Below, piece by piece: positions 16,701 through 24,458 of a stretch of DNA of 31,982 nt. The notes beneath the pieces are model-generated. The model searched no databases. It was not told the origin of the DNA and saw only the letters and a list, made by a program, of their open reading frames with translations. The DNA is from JAUNKE01 sp041853585. Lineage in GTDB: Bacteria; Bacillota; Clostridia; Peptostreptococcales; Filifactoraceae. The translations under genes and the position numbers were made by a program. Where the stretch lies: positions 1 through 31,982 of the forward strand of contig JBGZSM010000035.1 of assembly GCA_041853585.1 (NCBI GenBank), in the 5' to 3' direction. Each line of letters starts with the position of its first letter. Position 1 is the stretch's first letter.

Positions 16701-18421
16701 TTCGTCTCGATAGAGCCGTCATCATCCGTGATTTTAATTGTAAAATCCACACTTGGTCCCGTGATTTTGAATACGCCGTTCTTCAAAGGAGCATTCGTTT
16801 TGGAATCCAAGTTGATAAGTTTTATCTTTCCGGTTGTCGGTTTCGGCGGGACTTTCGTATTTTCGATGACGATTTCGGATTCTTCACCCGCATTTACCAA
16901 AACCGTAACGGTATCTTTTTCATGCTGATATCCGTTTGGAGGTGTTTCCTGATAAACGGTGTAGCTGCCCGGTTCAAGGTCCGTAAAGATTTCAGTACCG
17001 TCCGTGCCGGTAATTGTGAATTCTTGCTCACCATTTGGTGTAAATAATTTGAAGACACCGTTTTGCAAAGGCGCTTTCGTTTCTTTGTCAATATTTTTGA
17101 CCTTAAGACTTCCTTTGGTTGGAGCCGCTACAATTTTTTCATTTTCAACAACCAGCTCGACAACCGCTTCAAAAGGAACTGTTACGGTATGCTCCGTAGA
17201 ATCGATTTTGTAGCCGTCTTTTGCTTTGGTTTGTGTAACTTTGTAATCTCCCGGTTTAAGAAGCTCGGAAGTTACCGTTCCGTCCGCACCGGTCACCAAT
17301 GTGCCGACGCCTTCAATTTTAAATTCGCCGCCTTCAAGCATCACCAAAGAATCTTTTTCTTTGTTGATGATTCGAATTTGACCTTTCTTCGTACCTTTGA
17401 TACTTCCGCCGGCACCGTCCAAATTGATTGCGCTCGACGAATCTTTTTCTAAAACGCTTCCGTCGCTTGCAACGATTTTTGCGTCATTTGTAATCGTTGT
17501 TAGGAAAGCGGGATAAGTTGTGTAATATGAAACTTTTGCCTGCTTACCGTTGATAGCGTCGCTGATAAAAGTAATATCCATCGACATACCGTCTTTGCCG
17601 TAGCTTACGGTGTAGTCCTGACCTTCAACGAGTCGTTGATTATTGTCCGGAGCATCGATCCATTCACCGGCATTATTATATGCCTGCAAAGCGATAATCG
17701 GACCGAGATCCTGTCTATAAGTTGCATTTTCCGTTTGGATACGGTCATGAATTGTTGCGCCGTTCAGATTTTTCTTCCCTAAATTCAATCGGATAAACCA
17801 GCCGACTGTATTATCCGCTAAAGAACGCGCACCGCGATCTTCCCATTTTACGAGAACTTCGTTGGAAACATCATTTGTAATATACTCGATATAATGAGTA
17901 AGTGAAAAAAGTTGGTTTCCTTCTACTTGAAAAGGAAAAGTAACATCCGTGTTATAAGAGTCATCTACAAGAAATGTTGCAAATGCGTAAAGATTTCCCT
18001 TCACATTCTCAAGCCCGTTTACTTCGTCCGTAAGTGTCATCGTGATGGAGCCGCCACCACCGTTTTGGACATCAAAGCTTGCTTTTCCGACTACCTTGTT
18101 TCCGATTTTCAGGTCTAAATCACCTTGTCTTGATAATTGCATATTTTTTGGAAGACTAACCCGAAGATAATCTCCACCTACAAGGTCTGTGTAGCGAGAT
18201 GCGTCCCAATCAATGTTGATACGAACCTCTTCATAGCGTTGAAATTTGTTATCCGCCGGCTTATCGGATGAGCCCTTATGCGATAAATAAATGTCGGTAA
18301 TCGAATCACCGATGTTTCGCCCATTCGCATAAGACGCTTGGGTTGGCATTACTGTCGTCACAAATAAAGAAATAATCATTGTGATGGACAATAATATTTT
18401 GCCTATTGCTCGTTTTTTCAT
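13766..18421 (-). CDS. Cna-like MSCRAMM adhesin with 11 CnaB/SpaA-type repeats and a sortase signal
   Basis: A 1551-residue surface protein. Residues 1-29 are a signal peptide, and about 35-340 is an N1-N2-like adhesin region similar to the S. aureus collagen adhesin (GWFIRLNL..ATIHDRIQ matches the collagen-binding domain pattern). Eleven repeats of 90-106 residues span 346-1407, some joined by Gly/Asn/Pro linkers. A Gly-Asn-rich stalk follows, and an APKTG sorting motif at 1516-1520 precedes a hydrophobic helix and a short Arg tail. In each repeat the isopeptide Lys position is Asn (e.g. N353, in IINKEK) and the catalytic Glu position is Gln (in YKVTQTKA, YTVYQETP). AAGGGGGAAAAC precedes the ATG. 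The N-terminal similarity suggests a matrix ligand, but the ligand is unknown. Confidence 0.9.
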   Translation of the reverse strand: MKKRAIGKILLSITMIISLFVTTVMPTQASYANGRNIGDSITDIYLSHKGSSDKPADNKFQRYEEVRINIDWDASRYTDLVGGDYLRVSLPKNMQLSRQGDLDLKIGNKVVGKASFDVQNGGGGSITMTLTDEVNGLENVKGNLYAFATFLVDDSYNTDVTFPFQVEGNQLFSLTHYIEYITNDVSNEVLVKWEDRGARSLADNTVGWFIRLNLGKKNLNGATIHDRIQTENATYRQDLGPIIALQAYNNAGEWIDAPDNNQRLVEGQDYTVSYGKDGMSMDITFISDAINGKQAKVSYYTTYPAFLTTITNDAKIVASDGSVLEKDSSSAINLDGAGGSIKGTKKGQIRIINKEKDSLVMLEGGEFKIEGVGTLVTGADGTVTSELLKPGDYKVTQTKAKDGYKIDSTEHTVTVPFEAVVELVVENEKIVAAPTKGSLKVKNIDKETKAPLQNGVFKLFTPNGEQEFTITGTDGTEIFTDLEPGSYTVYQETPPNGYQHEKDTVTVLVNAGEESEIVIENTKVPPKPTTGKIKLINLDSKTNAPLKNGVFKITGPSVDFTIKITDDDGSIETKDLPAGKYTIVQITEPDGDYLPNKNAVEVEVVAGDTVSATIKNDKKPTPPKTGQIRITNQEEGFVPTLLNNAEFEITSPNGEKFKVSTPDGVVVTKELEPGVYTIRQVTPPTGDYKLNENEYQAQVTAGNITAITILNKKNIVPPPAPTKGNLKITNMDKNEDKLLLNAEFEILNEAGVKIETVKTEQGFVVKEELAPGVYKVKQVKAPDGEYKLNPQEESATVEAGKTAEVVIRNEKTPAAPQKGKLRIVNKDKNDDKLLSNAQFEVSAADGSKFTITTNDGTVETGELTPGMYTVKQLIPPADYKLNDSPEVVEVKVGETAEVVIKNEKLPATEGKIQITNLDKKDNAPLTGGVFKITRQNVDVTLTVTESNGVVISGAIAPGEYKIVQTTAPNGYKLNNEAKTVQVVAGQTAEVTILNEKDGNQGGGPGGGGGGTTPTQKGVLKVINQDEQDKSILKNARFEITSASGNFTITTLEGMLEVKDLEAGQYTVKQIAAPTGYQINPTPQTIQVEAGKTTEIIIYNTKQPVITDGQIQITNLDKSNNAPLSGAKFKVTGANVDAELTVTDTNGIVLSERLAPGEYKIVQTTAPSGYKLNNEEKTATVVANEIAKVTILNEKDSNQGGGPGGGGTTPAQKGSLQITNQDEKDNSLLKNAQFEVSGPQTPTFKVTTLNGVYEVKDLDPGEYTVKQLIAPSGYKLNTTAQTVKVEAGKMAEVLIKNVKDANQGGGGNPGGGNTLAQKATIIVVNEDRADNSLLRNARFEITSNVSSRFTIMTLNGRLEVKDLEPGEYTIVQISPPSGNYKLNPTPVTVELKSGDSKEVIIRNEKDSPSGGGNQGGGNSGGGNSGGGNTGGNNRSPVRPDSNSGTTNTPSTPAPQPSTEIRENPTPLTNSENQNFTPSYTEENNTNLQGAQREKAQNTNTKAASKKANVAVASISKAPKTGTLLNPFAMMTFLILALCLLISGLRDLRFRFE
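14201..17386 (-). repeat. Coding repeats: 11 CnaB/SpaA-type domains
   Basis: The domains begin at protein residues 346, 436, 530, 625, 723, 818, 910, 1016, 1108, 1212 and 1317. Each runs [LI]x[IV]xNxD, LxxAxFEI, LxPGxYxVxQ, GYKLN and VxIxNEK. Repeats 7-8 and 9-10 look like a duplicated two-domain unit, since 7 resembles 9 and 8 resembles 10. Confidence 0.85.
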
Positions 18422-18890
18422 GTTTTCCCCCTTTCGAGCTATAAAAATATTAAAATCAATGTTTGTTCCGGAAGTAAAGCCTAAGATGCAAAAACATTAG
18501 AATAAACATGTCATTATGAACTATGTTTCGCAAGTGAAAATCAAATTCAGAAATTCAACTCGGATTCCTTTACTATAACAAACTTATTGAGATTATATTT
18601 TACCACAAAAGCGGGCACAAAATCAACTGTTAATTAAAAATCCTTCGATTTTGATTACTAAGATGAATGAAAGTGATTGCAGCGTTTATCAAACAATAGA
18701 GATAAAACTGAATTCGGATGAAAAATAATTTAATTTTGATTTGGTGAAAGGGATGATGTTTCATAAAAATAAGAGAGCAAACAATTTATAATAAGCGACC
18801 CTATTTGATATAAAATTAAAAGTAATTGTCACTTGAATCAACCGAATATCGATTGTCGTTATGCGCGGCGGTGTTTTTGTATGTATGAGC
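18422..18890. other. Intergenic region upstream of the MSCRAMM gene
   Basis: It holds the likely MSCRAMM promoter (18592-18626) and otherwise AT-rich DNA. A tiny plus-strand frame after GAAAGGG (11-12 codons, near 18752) is too short to support. Confidence 0.5.
18592..18626 (-). promoter_or_regulatory. Probable promoter of the MSCRAMM gene
   Basis: A perfect minus-strand TATAAT lies at 18592-18597 with a poor -35 (TTGTGC, 17 bases away). The overlapping pair TTGATT (18621-18626) and TAAAAT (18597-18602), 18 bases apart, is an alternative. The leader would be about 170 bases. Confidence 0.45.
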
Positions 18891-18914
18891 AAGGAGACGA
18901 ATTCTCGTCTCCTT
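18891..18914 (-). terminator. Hairpin at the end of the protease locus
   Basis: AAGGAGACGA-ATTC-TCGTCTCCTT is a perfect 10-bp inverted repeat, 6 bases after the stop codon of the protease C-terminal ORF. The minus-strand sequence beyond it has no T-run, so termination may be weak or the hairpin may only stabilise the RNA end. Confidence 0.55.
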
Positions 18915-18920
18915 AGAGCC

Positions 18921-21900
18921 CTAAATGGCAAATAGTGAAATTTCCTTTTTGTGGTGCTCCCACTGAATGTCAACAGCTAAGCCTAATTCCTTTAATGCTT
19001 TTTGTATATCCGTCAACGGAAGCATTATTCTGCCGTTCACATTTAGAATATCCGCACTGAGAGGTTGTTCTTTTCCGTTTACCTTCATCATCTTTTGACC
19101 CAATGTCAACTCGACGACATTTTCAACTTTTTGAGCATTATCTTCCTTTTCAAAAATAAAAGTTGCCGTTTTCGTGCTTTCGTTAAAGTTGACTCGGATG
19201 CTCAAAAGTTCGGCAATCATTCTTGCCGGAAGCATCGTTCTACCCTGATGCAATATCGGTGCGACATCCATATTTTTAAGATTCGATGATTCTTTATCAA
19301 AAACACGATAGCCTTTTGCATTTATTTTTAGAGTAGCCAGAAGTTTAGCAGGGCTTTCGCTCAACGAAGTGTTATTGTCTTGGATGGTTTCTTCTTTCGG
19401 TTTTGTTTCTTGGCTGGAAGAACCAATCGGTTCCGGTCTCACCGATGAATTGGATGAGCCGCCACCCGAGCTGCCTCCGGAATCGCCTGAAGGCGGAGGA
19501 ACTACGGCATTTCCGTCAAGATGTTGGAGCGCTTCCGAAACTCGACGAATTGCGTTTTGAACATCCGACTCATTTGCGACAAGGCTGTCGATGACTTTTC
19601 GAGCTTCATTTATTGCCTCGTCATATTCCGATTTTTTATCATCGGATGCGTTTTGATACTGTGGTGAAACTTTTACATCCGCTTGATTTTCCCAGATTTC
19701 AAACAATTCGGTTTTAACCGGATCGGATTCTTGGTAATAGGAATGAGGAACGACAATCAGGTTTACATAATGATAAATTGTATTCTCATATTGATACATC
19801 GTAATAAATTCAGGCGACGCTAAATAGCGGTCGTTTTCGAGATTCTCAATTTCCACTTTGTATCCGCCAAACGGAAGGCCCGGCAACACAATACCGAGTT
19901 TGCCCGGAGAAACGGAGACGACCTGATTCGTTTTCAAATCCGTCAAATTTAATACATATTCATCCTTTGAATCTCTTACATGAGCGGTCAACACCCCGCT
20001 GGACTGAGGCTCCGTCTGCTCGAATTGGAAGCTGATTTTTTGAGTCGGGTTACTTTCGTCGATACGCACTTCCAAATATTCGGGGATTGAAACGATATCT
20101 GCAGATTCTTGCGTCTTCTCGACTTGAATCATCCAGTTTCCGTACGGGAGATTGCTCAAGTCCGTCGTCTTGATGCCGTTTCTCAGTCCGTAGAAACCGT
20201 TCGGGTCGTATGCGATGAATGTCGGATTGAAATCTTTGAAGTCGGAAGCGTTGCTTTCAACCTCGATGCTGCCGTAACCCTCGGATTTTTTGATTTCAAA
20301 CGACACTTGTTGTGTCGGACTATTTGTTTTAAGCAGAGCAAATTCTCTTGACGGAACGGAGTAGTAACCCTTCGGAAGATTTACAGGAACGATCATATAC
20401 GCCGAATCCAGGTCAAAATTTGCGCCTTTCGGGTTTTTACCCTGATAAGCAAGCGGGCTGAACAAAACTTCTTCCCCATCCGACAAAACCGCATGGTATT
20501 CGACCTCGATGTCTTCGCCCGTTTGAAGCACTTCGATTTTACCTTTTTCAAAGGATTCCAAATCAATGCTGTAAGCAAGAACACCTTTTCGGTTGAGTTT
20601 ACTGTCCTTTGTTACCGATATTACGAATCGGTCTTCAAATTCGCCGACGAATGCTCTTTCTTCCTGCCCCGGTTTATCGGTGGAACGCAGATGATACACT
20701 TTGATTTTTGAATCCTTAATTCGTTTTTCAACAGTAAATTCATATTCGTCATACGGCAGTACCTTCTCATAGAGTCCGGTATTCGCGGAGCCGTCCGTAA
20801 AGAAAACAAACTCTTTGGAAGTCGTCAGCGAGCGGGCGCTGATTTTGGATATCAGGTCTCTATTCTTCATCGGCATGAGTGATACCGTGTGGGAAGGAAT
20901 CAGTTTGATATCAATCGGAACGGACACATTTTTTTGACTCTCCGTAATTTTGAAAGGATATTCGGCGCCGTTCTTCAAATAATATTTCTCGGAAAGATTT
21001 TTCACGACCAACACATAATCGCCGACCGGAAGCAAGCTTTCTTTCACCGGTTGTTTCGACTTTTCTCCATCTTTCACGGAGTAAATTTCATATTCAAGAA
21101 TGAGACCGGAATCTTTTTCGTCTTCCCAGACGAGCATCGGCTTTACCGAGCCGAGATTTTCCAAATCCAACAAAGAAGCTCCGCTTAACAACAAACTGTT
21201 GTACCCGTCATCCGTCACGAGTATTTGAACATCTTTTAATTCGATGTCGCTCGGGATTTCATAACCGTTATTGTTTGGAATAATAACTTTTTTGTTGTTT
21301 TTTACATAACTTACTTCGATTTTTCGGATACCGCTTCGCTCATCGCTCGCATCAAATGTTAATTTACGAGCATTTTCGTCAAAATTGACATTGGAGATTT
21401 TCGGACGGGTAATATCTACGGAGAATGGAATCTCAATATCCTTCGCGGCCTGAGATTTTTCCTTGGTTCCCCAGTTTCTGATTACCATTACATAATCGCC
21501 CTCTTTGATAGGGGTATCTTCTTTCGGCCATAAATTCGCAATAGCATAGGAGTTGTCGCCCTCTCTTTTGCCGTAAATTTTCTGATAAGAGTCTTCGCCC
21601 AGACTTACTTTTGAGGCCTCCACGCGATTTTTTCCGTCCCACTCATAAATATCCAATCCGATATTTCCGTTACGCAGCATGACAAAACGCAATCCGATAT
21701 CATCCGCGATACCGTCGCTGTTTGGTGAAACGACATATTTCTCGGTAAATTGAGGATTTGCAAAAGTGAAATTGTCTTTAGCACCCAATATTTGATTTCT
21801 TCTTCCGACCTTCGTAAACAAATGCGTAAAGTCGTGATTATTTCCTCTGCCCGGCATATAATAAGAAGGAATTTCCGGTTTGAAATAAAACGGAAGGCGC

Positions 21901-22055
21901 TTGTTTGCAAGCAGGTTGTAGATGGAATCTTCTACATAGCTCAGCTCGTCCAATCCGGTTTTTCCGCCGACAAAGGTTACAAACGGAATGGATAATTCCA
22001 TCGAATCGTTATAAACGATTACAAAACCATCAATGAAATATCCGTTCGGCATCAT
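18921..22055 (-). CDS. C-terminal part of a split lactocepin/C5a-peptidase-like subtilisin
   Basis: 1044 residues. It opens in the middle of an Fn3-like domain: NGYFIDGFV and LSIPFVTFVGG are the second half of the domain that follows the catalytic domain in C5a peptidase and lactocepin. A VVSPNSDGIADDIGL segment (about 108-122) also belongs to that family. Further regions carry many beta-sandwich segments. A FIVAR-like helical stretch lies at about 788-848, a Ser/Gly linker at about 849-905, and a copper-amine-oxidase-N-like stalk domain at about 906-1044, with the two TMLPAR and IMLPLTD motifs. There is no signal peptide, so it could not be exported alone. Its ATG overlaps the upstream stop (ATGATG). 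I read it as the tail of a broken gene. Confidence 0.88.
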   Translation of the reverse strand: MMPNGYFIDGFVIVYNDSMELSIPFVTFVGGKTGLDELSYVEDSIYNLLANKRLPFYFKPEIPSYYMPGRGNNHDFTHLFTKVGRRNQILGAKDNFTFANPQFTEKYVVSPNSDGIADDIGLRFVMLRNGNIGLDIYEWDGKNRVEASKVSLGEDSYQKIYGKREGDNSYAIANLWPKEDTPIKEGDYVMVIRNWGTKEKSQAAKDIEIPFSVDITRPKISNVNFDENARKLTFDASDERSGIRKIEVSYVKNNKKVIIPNNNGYEIPSDIELKDVQILVTDDGYNSLLLSGASLLDLENLGSVKPMLVWEDEKDSGLILEYEIYSVKDGEKSKQPVKESLLPVGDYVLVVKNLSEKYYLKNGAEYPFKITESQKNVSVPIDIKLIPSHTVSLMPMKNRDLISKISARSLTTSKEFVFFTDGSANTGLYEKVLPYDEYEFTVEKRIKDSKIKVYHLRSTDKPGQEERAFVGEFEDRFVISVTKDSKLNRKGVLAYSIDLESFEKGKIEVLQTGEDIEVEYHAVLSDGEEVLFSPLAYQGKNPKGANFDLDSAYMIVPVNLPKGYYSVPSREFALLKTNSPTQQVSFEIKKSEGYGSIEVESNASDFKDFNPTFIAYDPNGFYGLRNGIKTTDLSNLPYGNWMIQVEKTQESADIVSIPEYLEVRIDESNPTQKISFQFEQTEPQSSGVLTAHVRDSKDEYVLNLTDLKTNQVVSVSPGKLGIVLPGLPFGGYKVEIENLENDRYLASPEFITMYQYENTIYHYVNLIVVPHSYYQESDPVKTELFEIWENQADVKVSPQYQNASDDKKSEYDEAINEARKVIDSLVANESDVQNAIRRVSEALQHLDGNAVVPPPSGDSGGSSGGGSSNSSVRPEPIGSSSQETKPKEETIQDNNTSLSESPAKLLATLKINAKGYRVFDKESSNLKNMDVAPILHQGRTMLPARMIAELLSIRVNFNESTKTATFIFEKEDNAQKVENVVELTLGQKMMKVNGKEQPLSADILNVNGRIMLPLTDIQKALKELGLAVDIQWEHHKKEISLFAI

Positions 22056-24385
22056 AGCTTTGAGAGTTGGTCGGCGACTTCGGAAGTATCGATTGTCATC
22101 GTAATATTCGTTTGTCCGGGAGCGTTGTTGCTCGACTTGGCTTCCACTTGAATATCGCTTCCCTCGATCGTTTTGATAGCACTCGGTCTCAATGTGAAAT
22201 GTCCGTTTTCCACTTCATCTCTCACAACAACTGCCTTATATTTGAAGCTTTCAGCTTTGTCGGAATAGTTGAGTACCGAAAAATTGATTTCCTGTTGCGG
22301 TTGCGCCGCGGTGTGAATAATTTTTGTTTCGCCGAACTCTCCGCTACGCAATACAATATTTGAAGACAGCGCTGCGGATAAATTCATAATGCCGGCACCC
22401 TGATTTCTTGGAGAAGAAGCCGCGCCGGTTTCAGTGTTGTAATGAATTTTTGCGGTTGACATCAAAAGTTTTTTGACCATCTGCCAGCGCTGCTCATCGC
22501 TCAAGTAGCTGAAATCGCGATTCACTCGATTTTTAACCAATGCAATACCGCCGGCTACTTGAGGAGAAGCCATCGAAGTACCGCTTTGATTTGAAAAACC
22601 GTTATTATTCGCCAATGAATAAATATTTCCGCCCGGAGCGGTGATTTCCGGTTTGAAAGTCGCATCCGCCGTCAATCCGAAACTTGAAAACTCTGAGAGC
22701 TTTCCTTTTGAATCGCTGTCGAAAGTTCCTTCGTGCTTTGAAAATTTCAGATGAGTATTCGGATTTTCTTTGAGGAAAAGTCCGGAATCTCTTTTCATCG
22801 CCGCGACCGGAATCGGAAAGTCTTTGACACCGGACATTTTGAAGAAATTTTCTCCGCCCTGTTGGGAGTTGAAAATAATAACGCCGGCAGCATTATGCTC
22901 CATTGCGTTTTGAACTTTTTCGCCAAAAGGAATTTCTCCACGCTCTATCAGAGCGTATTTGCCTTCAAGGCTTTCATTGAAATCCGATTTTTTTCCGAGA
23001 TTTACATAAACAAAAGAGTATTCTTTGTTCGGCGCGTATTCCTTTGTCGTCTCTTGCCAATCCAGCGCATACGATTTGACAACCTGCTTCTTGTCATCCA
23101 ACACATCAGCATACTTCAAAGTGACGGTATCATGTTGTAAAGAAGCAACTGCCAACGAGCGGTCTATCAATGCCGGAGTAGCCAAAATTCCGTAATCCGG
23201 ATTGTTGACATCAGGTTTTCGTTGAGCCGCATTTCCAAAAGCCGTATCATTTCCGGCGGCGATGGCAACGACACATCCTGCCTGACTCAATCGATTGATT
23301 GCGTTTACAGTTGTTTTTTCCGTTGAGCGATGGTCGCCTGCCGGTGAACCCAAACTCATATTTACAGAATCCGCCTTCAAATGCAAAGCATCTTCGAGCG
23401 CTTTTGTATAATGGACGGAACTGGTTGTCGGTGACTCATCGGAGAAAACGCGCATGAGAAGAAGCTGTGATTCCGGAGCGATACCGATAAAATTACCCTC
23501 TTTATTTCCGCTCTTGTATTTCACGCTGTTTCCGGCGGCAATTCCCGCCACATGCTGTCCGTGAGAAGCGAATTTCGCCTCCTTCATCTTGGTATTTTTG
23601 TTTATATAACTGTAAATAAAAGGAATTTTTTCATTATGATACTTTCCCTTAGAAACCGAACCGGAATTGACGATACCTTCAACGGTTGTCTGATTCAGCT
23701 TCGCTTTTGATTTTCCCAAATCAGTGAGATAAAAAGATTGATGCTCCAAATCATAACCCGAGTCAATGATGGCGATAACCATCCCTTCCCCTTTGTTATT
23801 TTTAAACACCTCTTCAGAACCCACCAAATCTCTCGAATTGATAGGCTCAATCATTTCGGATAACGGTTTGTAAAAAGAAGCGGAGCGAAAACCGCCGGCA
23901 ACTTCCTGCGGGGACAAAGTCGGTTTGTTCCTCTCTACGCTCATTTCCACCATTTTGACAAAATCGGTGTTTGCAATTTTCTTTGCAGTTGCAAAAGTAG
24001 TCTGCGTTGCAAACCCGACAAACAAAGTGTTATATGTTACCATCGGCTCAATGAGAATCCCATTTTTTTCGAAGCGGGAGAAAGCCTCTTCCAGAATTTG
24101 ATTCCCATAGTTTTGCTGCTTGTTCAGATAAAAATCATTATAAAGAAGATTTGCAGGAACTTCCTCGCCTAGACCCCCGAAATGATTTTCATCTAAAGTG
24201 ACGATAATTTCAACTTCATCATTATCGTCGTAATCCCTGTTTGCTTGTAGCAAAAAATCTTGCAGGGTTTGTGTTTCAATGCTTTCATTATCGAGCAGCT
24301 GCGAAGTATCAGCGGAATCTGCGCTGGAAATACTCGGTAGCAACAAGCTGACAATTAAAAGCCATGCCAGAACACGAATTTTCAT
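22052..24385 (-). CDS. N-terminal catalytic part of a split lactocepin/C5a-peptidase-like subtilisin
   Basis: 777 residues, S8 family. A signal peptide (1-22) is followed by an I9-like propeptide (VEIIVTLDEN at about 57-66). The triad is complete: Asp208 in IIDSGYD, His275 in ASHGQHVAG, Ser604 in GTSMASPQ. The oxyanion Asn is N379 in AAGND. A protease-associated (PA) domain is inserted between N379 and Ser604 (about 430-550). It ends at an in-frame TGA within the Fn3-like domain. The next ORF begins with an overlapping ATG and continues that domain. GAGG lies 9 bases before the ATG. Enzymes of this type are surface endopeptidases that cut host or milk proteins. Whether a full-length protein is made depends on the frame shift being real. 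Confidence 0.9.
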   Translation of the reverse strand: MKIRVLAWLLIVSLLLPSISSADSADTSQLLDNESIETQTLQDFLLQANRDYDDNDEVEIIVTLDENHFGGLGEEVPANLLYNDFYLNKQQNYGNQILEEAFSRFEKNGILIEPMVTYNTLFVGFATQTTFATAKKIANTDFVKMVEMSVERNKPTLSPQEVAGGFRSASFYKPLSEMIEPINSRDLVGSEEVFKNNKGEGMVIAIIDSGYDLEHQSFYLTDLGKSKAKLNQTTVEGIVNSGSVSKGKYHNEKIPFIYSYINKNTKMKEAKFASHGQHVAGIAAGNSVKYKSGNKEGNFIGIAPESQLLLMRVFSDESPTTSSVHYTKALEDALHLKADSVNMSLGSPAGDHRSTEKTTVNAINRLSQAGCVVAIAAGNDTAFGNAAQRKPDVNNPDYGILATPALIDRSLAVASLQHDTVTLKYADVLDDKKQVVKSYALDWQETTKEYAPNKEYSFVYVNLGKKSDFNESLEGKYALIERGEIPFGEKVQNAMEHNAAGVIIFNSQQGGENFFKMSGVKDFPIPVAAMKRDSGLFLKENPNTHLKFSKHEGTFDSDSKGKLSEFSSFGLTADATFKPEITAPGGNIYSLANNNGFSNQSGTSMASPQVAGGIALVKNRVNRDFSYLSDEQRWQMVKKLLMSTAKIHYNTETGAASSPRNQGAGIMNLSAALSSNIVLRSGEFGETKIIHTAAQPQQEINFSVLNYSDKAESFKYKAVVVRDEVENGHFTLRPSAIKTIEGSDIQVEAKSSNNAPGQTNITMTIDTSEVADQLSKL

Positions 24386-24408
24386 AAATTACCTCATATT
24401 GTTTTGTG

Positions 24409-24422
24409 CGGAGCAAGCTCCG
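24409..24422 (-). promoter_or_regulatory. Perfect palindrome at the protease transcription start
   Basis: CGGAGC-AA-GCTCCG, a 14-base dyad with 6-bp arms, lies 6 bases downstream of the TATAAT box and over the likely transcription start. It may be an operator or a 5' hairpin. Confidence 0.5.
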
Positions 24423-24427
24423 TTTTC

Positions 24428-24458
24428 ATTATATCATAATTCTACATTAAATTTTCAA
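24428..24458 (-). promoter_or_regulatory. Promoter of the subtilisin-like protease gene
   Basis: A perfect TATAAT (24428-24433) has an extended TG-A just before it. A TTGAAA box lies 19 bases further upstream (24453-24458). The long spacing is compensated by the extended -10. Confidence 0.6.

Noticed and set aside
14201..17386. A CRISPR-like or satellite array
   Set aside because: The periodicity is about 280-315 bases, in frame and diverged, so it reflects protein domains and not short identical repeats with spacers.
22040..22070. A classic programmed -1 frameshift site in the protease gene
   Set aside because: No X-XXY-YYZ heptamer is seen in frame just before the stop, so programmed slippage is not supported by the local sequence, though it is not excluded.
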